A DNA stretch of 64,000 nucleotides from Phocoenobacter uteri (lineage in GTDB: Bacteria; Pseudomonadota; Gammaproteobacteria; Enterobacterales; Pasteurellaceae). The notes beneath the pieces were generated by a model. It searched no databases. It was not told the DNA's origin and saw only the letters and a list, made by a program, of their open reading frames with translations. Each line of letters begins with the position of its first letter. The first letter of the stretch is position 1. Shown in pieces: positions 17,144 to 28,715 of the stretch. The position numbers were made by a program, and so were the translations under genes. The stretch spans positions 558,001 through 622,000 of the forward strand of contig NZ_UGTA01000001.1 of NCBI RefSeq assembly GCF_900454895.1, read 5' to 3'.

Positions 17144-18469
17144 TTACATTGTGCCTAATGTTGCAAAGATCATATCTAATAGCCCTGTAATTTTAAGTAC
17201 TAAAATTGCAGTTAATACCCATACCACTGCATTTATTTCTTTAAATTTACCCGTTAAAATTTGTAAAGCGGTGTAAGAAATAAAGCCAATTGTGATACCG
17301 TCTGCGATAGAGTAGGTAAGTGGTGTGGTGATAGTACATACAACGGCAGGTGCAAATTCGCGAATGTCTTTCCAGTTAAGATCCGTTAATGATTCAAGCA
17401 TTAGCACTGAAACATATAAAATGGCTCCCGCTGTTGCATAAGCTGGAATCATTCCTGCTAACGGAGCAAAGAATAAACTTAATAAGAAAAGTGCACCGAC
17501 CACGACAGCGACTAAACCTGTACGACCGCCTGCAACTACACCGGCAGTACTTTCAATATAACTGGTTGTTGATGATGTACCATATAATGAACCGGTGATG
17601 GTTGCGGTTGCATCTGCTAATAAGGCTTTATCTAAATTTTTGATTTCACCTTCTTCGTCCATCAATTTAGATTGTTTTGCAACGGCAATGAGCGTGCCAC
17701 TCGTATCAAATAAATCAACGAATAAGAAAGCAAAAATAACACTCACCATACCAATATTAAATGCCCCTGCAATATCAAGTTGCATTAAGGTTGGTGTGAT
17801 TGAAGGTGGCATAGAAACAAAGCCAGAATATTGTGTGTATCCTGCGAGCAAACTAATAATCGCAATAGATAGCACCCCGATAGTAACCGCTCCTGTGATG
17901 CGGAAATGGCTTAATGCGGTAATCAGTAAAAAGCCGAGTAGTGCCATTGATGATGAGAACGTAAATTTGCCAAGTCCGACAAGCACCGCTGGGTTATCGA
18001 CGATAATGCCCGAATTTTGCATTGCAATAAACGCAAGGAAAGCCCCGATACCTGCCACAATCCCTTGTTTTAATCCTTTTGGAATCGCATTGATAATCCA
18101 TTTGCGAACTTTAAAAATACCTAATAATAAGAACACACAGCCAGAAAGGAAGACTGCACCTAAGGCGATTTGCCAAGTGTATCCCATACCGAGAACCACG
18201 CTATAAGTAAAGAACGCGTTTAATCCCATACCTGGTGCGAGAGCGACAGGTAATTTTGCCACAAAGCCCATAATGAAACAGCCTGTTGCCGCAGCTAGGC
18301 AGGTCGCAACAAACACCGCCCCTTTATCCATTCCTGTGGTGGATAAAATGTTCGGGTTCACAAAAATGATATACGCCATCGTTAAAAAAGTGGTTAATCC
18401 AGCGATTACTTCTTTTTTAATCGTGGTGTTTTGACCATCAATACCAAAATAGGATTTAATAAAATTCAT
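17144..18469 (-). CDS. AzgA-type purine (hypoxanthine/guanine/adenine) permease
   Basis: An inner-membrane proton symporter for purine bases with about 12-14 membrane segments. The sequence carries hallmarks of the AzgA branch of the NCS2 family: ITFLTMAYI-like start (GLTTFLTMAYIIFVNP), GMGLNAFF, and TSSTTSYIESTAGVVAGGRTG. Length (441) is normal. E. coli has several paralogues with different base preference, so the exact base is not decided. Two PurR-type operators directly upstream support a purine substrate and repression when purines are abundant. It is a single-gene transcript that ends at a hairpin near 17081. Confidence 0.88.
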   Translation of the reverse strand: MNFIKSYFGIDGQNTTIKKEVIAGLTTFLTMAYIIFVNPNILSTTGMDKGAVFVATCLAAATGCFIMGFVAKLPVALAPGMGLNAFFTYSVVLGMGYTWQIALGAVFLSGCVFLLLGIFKVRKWIINAIPKGLKQGIVAGIGAFLAFIAMQNSGIIVDNPAVLVGLGKFTFSSSMALLGFLLITALSHFRITGAVTIGVLSIAIISLLAGYTQYSGFVSMPPSITPTLMQLDIAGAFNIGMVSVIFAFLFVDLFDTSGTLIAVAKQSKLMDEEGEIKNLDKALLADATATITGSLYGTSSTTSYIESTAGVVAGGRTGLVAVVVGALFLLSLFFAPLAGMIPAYATAGAILYVSVLMLESLTDLNWKDIREFAPAVVCTITTPLTYSIADGITIGFISYTALQILTGKFKEINAVVWVLTAILVLKITGLLDMIFATLGTM

Positions 18470-18537
18470 CGTGTTTTTCCTTTTTAAGTGAAAGATTAAG
18501 TGAAGACAGAGCGGATCTTATACTACTTTTTTTATTA

Positions 18538-18565
18538 AGGCAATCGTTTGCGTAATCGTTTGCTT
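18538..18565 (-). promoter_or_regulatory. two overlapping PurR-type operators
   Basis: On the minus strand, ACGCAAACGATTGCCT (18538-18553) fits the known PurR consensus ANGCAANCGNTTNCNT at every fixed position. AAGCAAACGATTACGC (18550-18565) fits with one mismatch. The two are offset by 12 bp. The first includes a possible -35 TTGCCT, with a TATAAG-like -10 about 15 bp further on, so binding would block the permease promoter. The divergent der gene starts 106 bp away on the other side. Confidence 0.8.
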
Positions 18566-18670
18566 AAAAATTTGTAGTTATTTTAATCTGCTAAAAATAG
18601 TCATATATAATTTGGTGATTTTTGTTATAATACGAGGCTATTAAAGAAATTATTAAAGGTAAAAATTTAT

Positions 18671-20173
18671 ATGACACCTGTTATTGCGCTCGTTGGGCGT
18701 CCAAATGTGGGAAAATCCACGCTTTTTAATCGCTTAACGCGTACTCGTGATGCACTTGTTGCAGACTTTCCAGGTTTAACTCGAGATCGTAAATACGGTC
18801 AAGCTCATATCAACGGACACGATTTTATCGTGATTGATACCGGCGGTATTGACGGTACGGAAGAGGGCGTTGAAGAAAAAATGGCAGAACAATCGTTACA
18901 AGCGATTGAAGAAGCCGATATCGTCTTTTTTATGGTGGATGCAAGAGCGGGCTTAGTACCAGCGGATTTGGGGATCGCTCAATATTTGCGTACCCGTGAA
19001 AAAACCACTGTTGTGGTCGCAAATAAAGTGGATGGCATTGATGCAAATTCACATTGTGCAGAATTTTATCAACTTGGCTTAGGTGAAATTGAACAAATTG
19101 CCGCATCACAAGGGCGTGGCGTAAACCAACTTATCGAGCAAGTATTGATTCCTTTGGCGGAAAAGGTAGAACAAGCTGTTGAATCGGAGGAAGTAGAAAC
19201 GGAAGAGGTTGATGAGTGGGAAAGTGATTTTGATTTCAATAATGAAGAAGATAGAGCATTATTAGATGAAGCTTTAAATGAAGAGCAAGAAGAAGATCAA
19301 AATATCAAGATTGCGATTGTCGGTCGTCCAAATGTCGGAAAATCAACCTTAACCAACCGAATTTTAGGCGAAGATCGTGTGGTGGTTTACGATTTACCGG
19401 GTACAACGCGTGACAGCATTTATATCCCAATGGAACGTGATGATCAGCATTATACGATTATTGACACCGCTGGTGTGCGTAAGCGTGGTAAGGTAAATTT
19501 AGCCGTTGAAAAATTCTCGGTAATCAAAACCTTAAAAGCGATTCAAGACGCAAACGTGGTGTTATTAACCATTGATGCTCGTGAAGGGATTTCAGATCAA
19601 GATTTATCATTGTTAGGCTTTATTTTAAATGCGGGTCGTTCACTTGTGATTGTGGTGAATAAATGGGACGGAATGACTCACGATGATAAAGAATTTGTAA
19701 AATCAGAATTAGATCGCCGTTTGAATTTTATTGATTTTGCTCGTGTTCATTTTATCTCAGCATTGCACGGTAGTGGTGTGGGTAACTTGTTTGACTCAAT
19801 CAAAGAGGCTTACGGCTGTGCAACACAAAAAATGACAACTTCGATGCTTACTCGAGTATTAAAGATTGCCGTTGATGATCATCAGCCACCATTAGTGAAT
19901 GGTCGCCGAGTGAAATTAAAATATGCTCATCCAGGTGGTTATAATCCGCCGATTATTGTGGTGCATGGTAATCAGCTAGAAAAATTAGCCGATTCTTACA
20001 AACGTTATTTATCAAACTATTTCCGTAAAAGCTTGAAAATTATCGGTACGCCAATTCGCATTCAATTCCAAGAAGGCGACAACCCATTTGCGGGCAAACG
20101 TAATAAATTGACACCAAATCAATTAAGAAAACGTAAACGTTTGATGAAATTTATTAAGAAAAGTAAAAAATAA
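18671..20173 (+). CDS. der: ribosome assembly GTPase Der (EngA)
   Basis: An essential GTPase needed for 50S subunit maturation. It has two tandem G domains, each with GRPNVGKST (about residues 9 and 218), DxxG ([15 protein letters not shown]) and NKxD (NKVD; NKWD) motifs, joined by an acidic linker. A KH-like domain and a basic tail ([14 protein letters not shown]) follow. Length 500 is typical of gamma-proteobacteria. A TATAAT hexamer lies about 45 bp upstream and AAAGGT precedes the ATG. A hairpin formed by uptake signals follows, then ubiK. Confidence 0.97.
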   Translation: MTPVIALVGRPNVGKSTLFNRLTRTRDALVADFPGLTRDRKYGQAHINGHDFIVIDTGGIDGTEEGVEEKMAEQSLQAIEEADIVFFMVDARAGLVPADLGIAQYLRTREKTTVVVANKVDGIDANSHCAEFYQLGLGEIEQIAASQGRGVNQLIEQVLIPLAEKVEQAVESEEVETEEVDEWESDFDFNNEEDRALLDEALNEEQEEDQNIKIAIVGRPNVGKSTLTNRILGEDRVVVYDLPGTTRDSIYIPMERDDQHYTIIDTAGVRKRGKVNLAVEKFSVIKTLKAIQDANVVLLTIDAREGISDQDLSLLGFILNAGRSLVIVVNKWDGMTHDDKEFVKSELDRRLNFIDFARVHFISALHGSGVGNLFDSIKEAYGCATQKMTTSMLTRVLKIAVDDHQPPLVNGRRVKLKYAHPGGYNPPIIVVHGNQLEKLADSYKRYLSNYFRKSLKIIGTPIRIQFQEGDNPFAGKRNKLTPNQLRKRKRLMKFIKKSKK

Positions 20174-20185
20174 TTAGTCAAAAGT

Positions 20186-20243
20186 AAGAGGTAAGCGGTC
20201 ATAAAATTGTAAATTTTTACAAAAATATCACCGCTTATCTCTT
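20186..20243 (+). terminator. uptake-signal inverted pair after der
   Basis: AAGAGGTAAGCGGT pairs with ACCGCTTATCTCTT with one mismatch across an A/T-rich loop. The two uptake-signal cores are in opposite orientation. It probably ends or attenuates the der transcript 20 bp before ubiK. Confidence 0.6.
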
Positions 20244-20263
20244 TAATTAGCAAGGAGAAAAGA

Positions 20264-20512
20264 ATGTTAGATCCTAAAAAATTAGAAAATATCGCCCAAC
20301 AACTTCATAATTCATTACCACAAGGCTTAAAAAATGTGGGTAGCGATTTAGAAGAAAAATTCAAACAAATTTTACAAGCTCAATTATCAAAATTAGACGT
20401 GGTAACCCGTGAGGAATTTGATGTGCAATCACAAGTTTTATTGCGTACCCGTGAAAAATTAAACGAATTAGAAAAACGCTTAGATGAAATGAGTTCAACA
20501 GAGCAGAAATAA
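20264..20512 (+). CDS. ubiK: ubiquinone biosynthesis accessory factor UbiK
   Basis: An 82-residue mostly helical protein (BMFP/YqiC family) with an N-terminal amphipathic part ([20 protein letters not shown]) and a C-terminal coiled coil ([18 protein letters not shown]), the pattern of UbiK. Family members help the UbiJ-centred ubiquinone biosynthesis complex under aerobic conditions. AAGGAG lies 8 nt before the ATG. The sequence between this gene and pgi (20513-20790) holds a small perfect 9-bp hairpin (TTTTTGTAG/CTACAAAAA, 20552-20586) and no gene. Confidence 0.88.
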   Translation: MLDPKKLENIAQQLHNSLPQGLKNVGSDLEEKFKQILQAQLSKLDVVTREEFDVQSQVLLRTREKLNELEKRLDEMSSTEQK

Positions 20513-20790
20513 GCGGTTGTATTTTTTGTAGAATTTACAAATATTGCTGATTATATTTTTGTAGCGTTAAAGTATGCTTTGTTCCTACAAAAATTTTATT
20601 GATATTAGTGTTGGTAATAAGTTGGCTTTGTTTTAGTATCGCAATCTGTTTAAAAATATCCTCATTTTGAGAAATGATGATTGAAATTACTGATTACACT
20701 AATAAATTAAAATAACAAGATAATTCAGCTAGAATCACAGCTCAAATTAAAGTAACAATTTCAATATTAAATATAAAATAAGGAAAATAA

Positions 20791-22431
<1,641 letters not shown>

Positions 22432-22486
22432 TCTACTTTTTATTAAACTAAACTACGTTGAAGTAATTTAGTAAAATTTAATAAAA

Positions 22487-22523
22487 AAATGACCGCTTAT
22501 TTAATGAAGATAAGCGGTCATTT
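22487..22523. terminator. bidirectional pgi / mglC terminator made of two uptake signals
   Basis: AAATGACCGCTTAT (22487-22500) and ATAAGCGGTCATTT (22510-22523) are perfect inverted copies with a 9-nt loop and A/T runs on both sides, as expected for terminating convergent genes in both directions. Confidence 0.85.
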
Positions 22524-22544
22524 ATTTTTAACTATTTACAAAAA

Positions 22545-23555
22545 TTATTTTTTCTTCGCATATTTTAAGCTATCAATCGCAACAGCAAAGATGATAATGC
22601 TACCTTTGATGATGTATTGCCAGTATGGGTTTACACCGATATAGGTTAAGCCGTAGTTGATGAGGGTGAAGATAAGTACCCCTGTTACCACACCAGCAAC
22701 AGTACCCACACCACCCGCGAAGGATACGCCCCCAACCACACAGGCTGCGATGGCATCAAGTTCGTACATAAAACCTAAGTTGTTGGTTGCACTACCTACA
22801 CGTCCACCTTCAAGCATACCAGCGAAAGCGTATAACATACCTGCGATCATATAGATGACGATGAGGTTGCGAGTTACGTTTACCCCTGATACACGAGCGG
22901 CTTCTGGGTTACCACCGATAGCAAAGATATTTTTACCAAAGCGGGTTTTGTTCCACATAATCCAAACTAACACGGTAATAATGGCAGCATAAATGGTGAT
23001 ATAGGAGAGTTTAAATGAACCTATTCTAAAGAAGTTTTGGGTGAAATCTAGGAAGGCATCACTAAATCCAGCGATTGGTGAAGCACCAACAGCATCATAG
23101 TATAGAGAGTTAATACCGTAAACGATGATCATTGTCCCTAAGGTTGCAATGAATGGGGTTACGTTTAGCACCGCAATAACGAGACCATTGATTAAGCCGA
23201 TAATTGCACCAATCGCACAGACGATTAAAATAACCACTGGAATTGGAATTTCGCCTAAATCAGGGAAAACACGGTTTACGTTATCAAGTGATTGTAATAA
23301 TGTTGCAGAGACTACCGCAGTAAGACCTACTTGGCGACCTGCTGATAAGTCGGTTCCTTGTGTAACAAGCAATCCTGCTACCCCAAGAGCGATGATAAGA
23401 CGTACTGATGATTGGGTTAAGATATTACTAAAGTTACGTAAACTTAAAAAGCTTGAATCTTGTGAAATAATCACAGTAAGTAAGATCAATAATACAAAAT
23501 AAATTGCATTTTGTTTTAAAAAATCAAGAGATTTGTTTTGTTTTAAGGCTGACAT
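22545..23555 (-). CDS. mglC: galactose/methyl-galactoside ABC transporter permease MglC
   Basis: The inner-membrane permease subunit of the high-affinity galactose importer, with about 8-10 hydrophobic segments and the BPD_transp_2 family layout (GLLVTQGTDLSAGRQVGL, GLINGLVIAVLNVTPFIATLGTM, AIGGNPEAARVSGV). Length 336 equals E. coli MglC. It is the last gene of mglBAC, 13 bp after mglA, and ends in front of the terminator shared with pgi. Confidence 0.95.
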   Translation of the reverse strand: MSALKQNKSLDFLKQNAIYFVLLILLTVIISQDSSFLSLRNFSNILTQSSVRLIIALGVAGLLVTQGTDLSAGRQVGLTAVVSATLLQSLDNVNRVFPDLGEIPIPVVILIVCAIGAIIGLINGLVIAVLNVTPFIATLGTMIIVYGINSLYYDAVGASPIAGFSDAFLDFTQNFFRIGSFKLSYITIYAAIITVLVWIMWNKTRFGKNIFAIGGNPEAARVSGVNVTRNLIVIYMIAGMLYAFAGMLEGGRVGSATNNLGFMYELDAIAACVVGGVSFAGGVGTVAGVVTGVLIFTLINYGLTYIGVNPYWQYIIKGSIIIFAVAIDSLKYAKKK

Positions 23556-23568
23556 AATGCTGTTCCTT

Positions 23569-25101
23569 TTATAAATATTTAGCCGCTAATTGCAAAATTT
23601 CTTCTTGCGAGGTTTCTGCTGTGTTGACGATACCCGCAACTTTTCCGTTACTCATTACTAAGATTCGATCCGTTACACCTAAAAGCTCCGGCATTTCTGA
23701 TGAAATCATAATGATACCTTTATCTTTTTTAGCGAGATCTAAGATGAGCTGATAAATTTCAAATTTTGCACCGATATCAATACCACGAGTAGGCTCATCA
23801 AGCATCAAAATTTCAGGTTGGGTCAGTAGCCAACGACCAATAACCACTTTTTGTTGGTTACCCCCTGAAAGTGAGCCAATTGTTGTTTGATGAGAGGGCG
23901 TTTTCACATTCATTGAATCGATAACCCATTGGGTATCGCTTTTCATTTTTTTATTACTCAATAATCCAAGAGAACCTAAATAGGATTTCATATTAGAAAT
24001 TAACGAGTTAAATTCAATACTTAAGTTTGCATAAATACCAGTAGAACGACGTTCTTCGGTTACTAGGGCAAATCCATTGTTAATGGCTTCTAAAGCGGTA
24101 CGATTTTTAACAATTTTGTCGTGTAATTTTATCGTTCCCGATTTTTTCTCACGCACACCAAAAATTGTTTCGACAATATCGGTTCGTCTTGCACCCACTA
24201 AGCCTGCAATACCTAAAACTTCACCTTTGTGTAGGTTAAAACTGACATCTTGGATGGATGGCTGGTTTGTTGCAGTGAGTCCTTCGACCTCTAAAATTAC
24301 TTCTTTTGGCGTATTGGTTTTTGGTGGGAAACGTTGTGTTAATTCACGACCTACCATCATTGAAACGATATCATCCATCGTGCAATCTGCGACATTGACA
24401 GTGTTGATCCATTTACCGTCTCGTAAGATTGTCACTTCATCGCAAATTTTGAAGATTTCATCCATTTTGTGAGAAATGTAGATAATGCCACAGCCACGAT
24501 CTTGTAATTTTTTGATAATTTTAAAGAGATGATCCACTTCTTTTTCTGAAAGGGAAGATGTTGGTTCATCCATAATTACAATTTTAGCGTTATAAGAAAA
24601 CGCTTTTGCAATTTCAATCATCTGCATTTGTGAAACGGATAATTTACCGACTTTTTCTTTTGGATCAACGTTAATATCTAGCTCATCAAAGATGACTTTT
24701 GTATCGTTATACATTTTTTTATGATCAATGAAACCACCTTTGGTTGGGTAGCGTCCCAGCCAGATATTATCCATAACGCTTTGTTGACGAACTAAATTTA
24801 GTTCTTGGTGAACCATTGATATCCCGTTTTCAAGGGCTTCTTTTGATGTTTTAAAATCTGTTGGCTTTCCTAAAAAGAGGATTTCCCCTTCATCTTTGGC
24901 ATAAATACCAAATAAACACTTTAATAAAGTTGACTTTCCTGCTCCATTTTCACCCATTAGTGCGTGAACCGAGTAGGACCGTACTGTTAAATTTGCTTGG
25001 TCAAGTGCTTTTACTCCAGGAAAGGTTTTACTGACATTTGTCATTTCAAGTAGCACTTCACCTTTAGGTATTGATGCTGTGTTTTGTGCTGTCATATTCA
25101 A
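23569..25101 (-). CDS. mglA: galactose/methyl-galactoside ABC transporter ATPase MglA
   Basis: The cytoplasmic ATPase of the Mgl importer, with two fused ABC domains. The first has Walker [10 protein letters not shown], signature LSVSQMQM and Walker [13 protein letters not shown]. The second has a degenerate Walker A (GLVGARRTD) but a normal signature LSGGNQQK and [11 protein letters not shown], as is usual for the sugar-importer CUT2 family. Length 510 is typical. It is separated from mglB by 48 bp that contain a terminator-like hairpin, so it is probably made at a lower level than the binding protein. Confidence 0.95.
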   Translation of the reverse strand: MNMTAQNTASIPKGEVLLEMTNVSKTFPGVKALDQANLTVRSYSVHALMGENGAGKSTLLKCLFGIYAKDEGEILFLGKPTDFKTSKEALENGISMVHQELNLVRQQSVMDNIWLGRYPTKGGFIDHKKMYNDTKVIFDELDINVDPKEKVGKLSVSQMQMIEIAKAFSYNAKIVIMDEPTSSLSEKEVDHLFKIIKKLQDRGCGIIYISHKMDEIFKICDEVTILRDGKWINTVNVADCTMDDIVSMMVGRELTQRFPPKTNTPKEVILEVEGLTATNQPSIQDVSFNLHKGEVLGIAGLVGARRTDIVETIFGVREKKSGTIKLHDKIVKNRTALEAINNGFALVTEERRSTGIYANLSIEFNSLISNMKSYLGSLGLLSNKKMKSDTQWVIDSMNVKTPSHQTTIGSLSGGNQQKVVIGRWLLTQPEILMLDEPTRGIDIGAKFEIYQLILDLAKKDKGIIMISSEMPELLGVTDRILVMSNGKVAGIVNTAETSQEEILQLAAKYL

Positions 25102-25109
25102 CCTCTATC

Positions 25110-25134
25110 AAAAAAAAGGGGATATAAATCCCCT
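25110..25134 (-). terminator. attenuating hairpin between mglB and mglA
   Basis: On the minus strand, AGGGGAT pairs with ATCCCCT over a 4-nt loop and is followed by a run of seven to eight T. It sits inside the operon after mglB, consistent with partial termination that favours binding protein over ATPase and permease. Confidence 0.75.
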
Positions 25135-25149
25135 CCAATATATTACAAA

Positions 25150-26148
25150 TTATTTTAAGAATTCATTTAAGTTGTCTGCATCAATTGCAACATAAGGAAC
25201 GTTAATACGTTTATCCTTCATTTGATAGCTCATACCTTCAGTTGGCACTTTGCCACTTGCTAAGTTTTTAGAAAGTTGCATAACAGCTTTACCTTGGTTT
25301 ACACCATCATTAAGAACAGTACCTAAAATTTCACCTTTTTTCACCATTTGTAAAACTTCAGGAAGAGCATCCACACCGAAGATTGGTAATTGTTTACCTG
25401 CGGCTTTGATTGCATTGAATGCACCCATTGCCATACCATCGTTGTTACAGATAACAACTTCAATATCTTTACCTTTAGGATTAGATAACCAAGATTGCAT
25501 TTTATCTTTAGCCATTGAAGCATCCCACATACCGGTATCGATAAAGAGTTCTTCAGTTTTGAAACCTTGATCGTTTAATTCTTTGATAACAAATTTAGTA
25601 CGTGCTTCAGCATCTGGGTGTCCAGGTTCGCCTTTTAATAAAGCATATTGGATTTTACCATCTTTATTTAAGTCAAATTCAGGATGTGCTTTCCATTGTT
25701 TAGCAATCAATTGACCTTGCATTACACCAGACTCTTCAGGGTTTGTTCCTACAAAGTAAGCTTTATCATAAGTATCAAGTGCTGCATTACCTGGATCACG
25801 GTTGAAGAACACGATTGGAACATCGTCGCCTTTTGCTTTACGGATAACAGTTTTTGCTGCACCTGGGTCAACTAAGTTGATTGCTAATGCTTTTACGATA
25901 GGATCTCTTGAAAGCAGACCATCAATTTGGTCATTTTGGATTGACTGTTGGTTTTGAGAGTCATTCATACTTAACTCAATGCCACCAAGTGCATTCGCTT
26001 CTTTTTCAATTTCTTGACGCATCAACGCCATAAAGTTATCGTCGTATTTGTAAATGGTTACACCGATAGGCATATCAGCTGCTGATGCTGTTGCGACTGA
26101 ACCAAAACCGACTGCTAATGCTACTGCACTTAAAAGCGTTTTTTTCAT
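25150..26148 (-). CDS. mglB: galactose-binding periplasmic protein MglB
   Basis: The periplasmic receptor for galactose/glucose that feeds the MglAC importer. The frame is open 25 codons further upstream, but the start at 26148 is chosen because GGAG lies 8 nt before it and the product then begins with a classical signal peptide ([23 protein letters not shown], shown here only by its ends: MKKTLL... to ...ATASA, cleaved before ADMPIG). The mature protein keeps the calcium loop DLNKDGKIQ, the [12 protein letters not shown] hinge and the ligand segment [10 protein letters not shown]. Length 332 matches E. coli MglB. First gene of mglBAC. Confidence 0.95.
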   Translation of the reverse strand: MKKTLLSAVALAVGFGSVATASAADMPIGVTIYKYDDNFMALMRQEIEKEANALGGIELSMNDSQNQQSIQNDQIDGLLSRDPIVKALAINLVDPGAAKTVIRKAKGDDVPIVFFNRDPGNAALDTYDKAYFVGTNPEESGVMQGQLIAKQWKAHPEFDLNKDGKIQYALLKGEPGHPDAEARTKFVIKELNDQGFKTEELFIDTGMWDASMAKDKMQSWLSNPKGKDIEVVICNNDGMAMGAFNAIKAAGKQLPIFGVDALPEVLQMVKKGEILGTVLNDGVNQGKAVMQLSKNLASGKVPTEGMSYQMKDKRINVPYVAIDADNLNEFLK

Positions 26149-26257
26149 AATGTGTTTCTCCACTGAAAAATGTTTGTAATACAAAGTATTGTTTTTATTG
26201 ATATTAAAAGTTTTTATTATCAATAGTTGAACTTATCCGTCTCAGAATTGGATAATT

Positions 26258-26326
26258 GCTCGGCATAATACTGTAATTTTTTAAACAATTCTGTGATCTG
26301 TTTCACAATTATGAAAACGTTTGCAA
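26258..26326 (-). promoter_or_regulatory. mglB promoter with CRP and GalR/GalS-type sites
   Basis: A perfect CRP palindrome TGTGA-N6-TCACA lies at 26292-26307. On the minus strand a TATTAT -10 (26265-26270) predicts a start near 26258, placing CRP at about -41.5 (class II). Next to it, the GAAAACGTTTGC core at 26311-26326 resembles the GalR/GalS operator (13 of 16 fixed or ambiguous positions), centred at about -60. This is the layout known for E. coli mgl. A weaker CRP-like half-site lies at 26342-26357. Confidence 0.75.
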
Positions 26327-26373
26327 AAAAAAATTATACAATACGATCTAGATCACAAAAAACGTTGTGGATG

Positions 26374-27378
26374 CTACTTTTTCGGTGCATTTTCAATTGA
26401 AAACCGTTTCACTAAGGTTGGTTTGAACTGAACATAAGAAGGGCATTCAAACGTTTTATCGGCAAGATTCAATGCTAGTTTTGCAGCATAACTTGCCATT
26501 AAATCAATAGGATAGCGAATGGTGGTTAATTTGGGAATAAGATAGCGAGCAATCGGCATATCATCAAAGCCAATAACTGAAAACTGTTCTGGCACTTTAA
26601 TATTATTTTCATTTAAAACCGACAATGCCCCTGCGGCGATATTGTCGTTATAGGTCACTACTGCAGTGAGATCTGAATGATAACTTAATAACTCAATCAT
26701 TGCTTTTTCGCCACCATCAAAATCAGGCGAAGTATGTACGATTGCACTATTTAATTTATTGAGTTGATAGGTTTTTAGTGCATCTAAATACCCATTTCGA
26801 CGTTCTTCTTCGTCGGAAATATTATGATTAGAGCCTATGTAACCAATTTTTTTATGCCCTAAAGAGATGAGGGTTTCTGTTGCTAAAAATGTGCCACGCT
26901 GATTATCTAAATTGACGCAACGATGCTCATACCCTTTTATGACACGGTTGATAATGACCATACTGGGTACATTATCCAAATAATTTTTAAGCGTCTTATC
27001 ATCTAAGGCTTTGCTATGTACCACCAAGCAACTACAACGTTTACGCAATAAGGTATCAATCGCATTTTTTTCTTTCTCCGCATTGTGATAACCAATGCCA
27101 ATTAAAATACTTTTACCATACTCAGAGGCGACTTGATCAACGGCTTTAACGAGAATTGCAAAGAAAGAGTCGGTTACGTCGGTCACGACAACCCCAATGG
27201 TATCAGTATTTTTCAATGCAAGAGCCTGTGCATTTGCATTAGGAGAATATTCGAGTTTTTCAACAGCTTGTAATACAGCAAGTCGAGATTTTTCACTTGA
27301 AATTGAATTGTTTAATACTCTTGACACTGTTGCAACAGAGACGCCCGCTAATTTTGCAACATCACGGATAGTGACCAT
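26374..27378 (-). CDS. galS: LacI-family galactose repressor GalS
   Basis: A cytoplasmic DNA-binding repressor, released by galactose. Residues 3-24 form the LacI helix-turn-helix ([22 protein letters not shown]). A hinge with [11 protein letters not shown] and a periplasmic-binding-protein-like sugar domain follow ([42 protein letters not shown]). Length 334 is typical. Its position between mglB and galT, the order known from Haemophilus influenzae, identifies the effector. Operator-like sites lie in front of its own gene, the mgl operon and the galT operon. Confidence 0.92.
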   Translation of the reverse strand: MVTIRDVAKLAGVSVATVSRVLNNSISSEKSRLAVLQAVEKLEYSPNANAQALALKNTDTIGVVVTDVTDSFFAILVKAVDQVASEYGKSILIGIGYHNAEKEKNAIDTLLRKRCSCLVVHSKALDDKTLKNYLDNVPSMVIINRVIKGYEHRCVNLDNQRGTFLATETLISLGHKKIGYIGSNHNISDEEERRNGYLDALKTYQLNKLNSAIVHTSPDFDGGEKAMIELLSYHSDLTAVVTYNDNIAAGALSVLNENNIKVPEQFSVIGFDDMPIARYLIPKLTTIRYPIDLMASYAAKLALNLADKTFECPSYVQFKPTLVKRFSIENAPKK

Positions 27379-27437
27379 ATATCGCTCTTAATTTGAGAAT
27401 GAAATAATGATGACATCATAATAAAAAAGCATATAAA

Positions 27438-27453
27438 TTGAAAGCGATTACTT
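27438..27453. promoter_or_regulatory. possible second GalR/GalS-type operator near galS
   Basis: TTGAAAGCGATTACTT matches the GTGKAANCGNTTNCAC pattern at 12 of 16 positions, with the AA-CG-TT-C core kept. It lies 60 bp upstream of the galS start and could serve autoregulation. It is weaker than the site before galT. Confidence 0.45.
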
Positions 27454-27511
27454 TTCCGATTGAGTGTTTTATAGCAACAAGCGGTATTATTTTTGATTAA
27501 ATTTGTAAAAA

Positions 27512-27582
27512 TGTGACATAGATCATAGTTTATTTATCTAGATGTGCTATTTTATACAAAAATAAAATGTAACCGTTTACAG
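27512..27582 (+). promoter_or_regulatory. galT promoter: CRP site plus GalR/GalS operator
   Basis: TGTGACATAGATCATA (27512-27527) is a CRP palindrome with one mismatch. ATGTAACCGTTTACAG (27567-27582) fits the GalR/GalS consensus at 14 of 16 positions and contains the perfect palindrome TGTAA-CCGT-TTACA apart from its centre. TATTTT or TTATAC at 27548-27557 can serve as -10, which puts CRP at about -41 to -45 and the operator just past the start of transcription. Confidence 0.8.
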
Positions 27583-27613
27583 TGAATTTTAAAATTGTTT
27601 TTAAGGAGATAGT

Positions 27614-28663
27614 ATGGAACATTTATTTGACCCAACCGAACACCCGCATCGTCGTTATAACCCCTTGACAGATCAATGGGTTTTAGTTTCACCTCACCGA
27701 GCAAAACGCCCTTGGCAAGGTCAGCAAGAGAAAGTGGTGGAAGAGAATAAACCAAGTTATGATCCGAACTGCTATTTATGCCCGAGTAATAAACGCATTA
27801 CAGGGGAACAAAATCCCGCTTATACTCAACCTTTCGTATTTAAAAATGATTTTTCAGCTCTTTTAAGTGATACTCCCGCCCCTCAACAGCAGCAAGATCC
27901 CCTATTTCAAAGTTCACAGGCACAGGGAGAAAGCCGAGTCGTTTGCTTCTCACCGGATCACAGTAAAACATTACCTTTATTGACGATTGATGAAATCACC
28001 GAAGTGATCAAAACGTGGCAAGGGCAGTTGCAGGAATTAGGTCAAAAATATCAATGGGTACAAATTTTTGAGAATAAAGGAGCCGCAATGGGTTGTTCAA
28101 ATCCACACCCACACGGTCAAATTTGGGCAAGTAATTTCTTACCAAATGAAGTCGCCCAAGCGGATAAAACACAGGCTGAATATTTGAAAAAACATCATTC
28201 AGTGCTTTTAATGGACTACGTCAATCGTGAGTTAGAACTAAAAGAACGTATTGTGGTAGAAACAGAATATTGGGTAGCGGTTGTGCCTTATTGGGCGGTA
28301 TGGCCATTTGAAACCTTGCTACTTCCAAAACAGCATATTAAACGTTTAACCGATTTAACCCCTGCTCAGGAAGTTGATTTAGCCCTTGCGTTAAAACAGC
28401 TAACAACCAAATACGATAATTTATTTGGTATTTCATTCCCTTACTCAATGGGCTTTCACGCTGCACCTTTTAATGGCAAAGAGAATGAACATTGGCAGCT
28501 ACACGCCCATTTCTATCCGCCTTTACTACGCAGTGCAACGGTACGTAAATTTATGGTGGGCTATGAAATGCTGGCAGAAAGTCAGCGAGATTTAACGGCA
28601 GAGCAAGCGGCTGAACGATTAAGAGCATTGCCAGACGTACATTATAAATTACAGGCGGAATAG
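27614..28663 (+). CDS. galT: galactose-1-phosphate uridylyltransferase
   Basis: The second step of the Leloir pathway: UMP transfer between UDP-glucose and galactose 1-phosphate, in the cytosol. Active-site motif HPHGQIWAS with its nucleophile histidine is present. The zinc-binding CYLCPSNKR segment and the RPWQGQ and GCSNPHPHG stretches match GalT. Length 349 equals E. coli (348). AAGGAGAT is 6 nt before the ATG. First gene of galTKM, under the CRP/GalS control region. Confidence 0.96.
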   Translation: MEHLFDPTEHPHRRYNPLTDQWVLVSPHRAKRPWQGQQEKVVEENKPSYDPNCYLCPSNKRITGEQNPAYTQPFVFKNDFSALLSDTPAPQQQQDPLFQSSQAQGESRVVCFSPDHSKTLPLLTIDEITEVIKTWQGQLQELGQKYQWVQIFENKGAAMGCSNPHPHGQIWASNFLPNEVAQADKTQAEYLKKHHSVLLMDYVNRELELKERIVVETEYWVAVVPYWAVWPFETLLLPKQHIKRLTDLTPAQEVDLALALKQLTTKYDNLFGISFPYSMGFHAAPFNGKENEHWQLHAHFYPPLLRSATVRKFMVGYEMLAESQRDLTAEQAAERLRALPDVHYKLQAE

Positions 28664-28715
28664 TCATTATAAGCGGTCATTTTTGAATCAAAATTTGCAA
28701 AAAGAGGAACTCATT

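Noticed and set aside
17595..18206. 203-codon open frame opposite the purine permease
   Set aside because: Antisense shadow of a highly conserved gene; its composition reflects the reverse complement of membrane helices and no ribosome site precedes it.
28683..28715. Upstream start for galactokinase
   Set aside because: The extra 11 codons overlap an uptake-signal sequence and the later ATG has the ribosome site and expected protein length.
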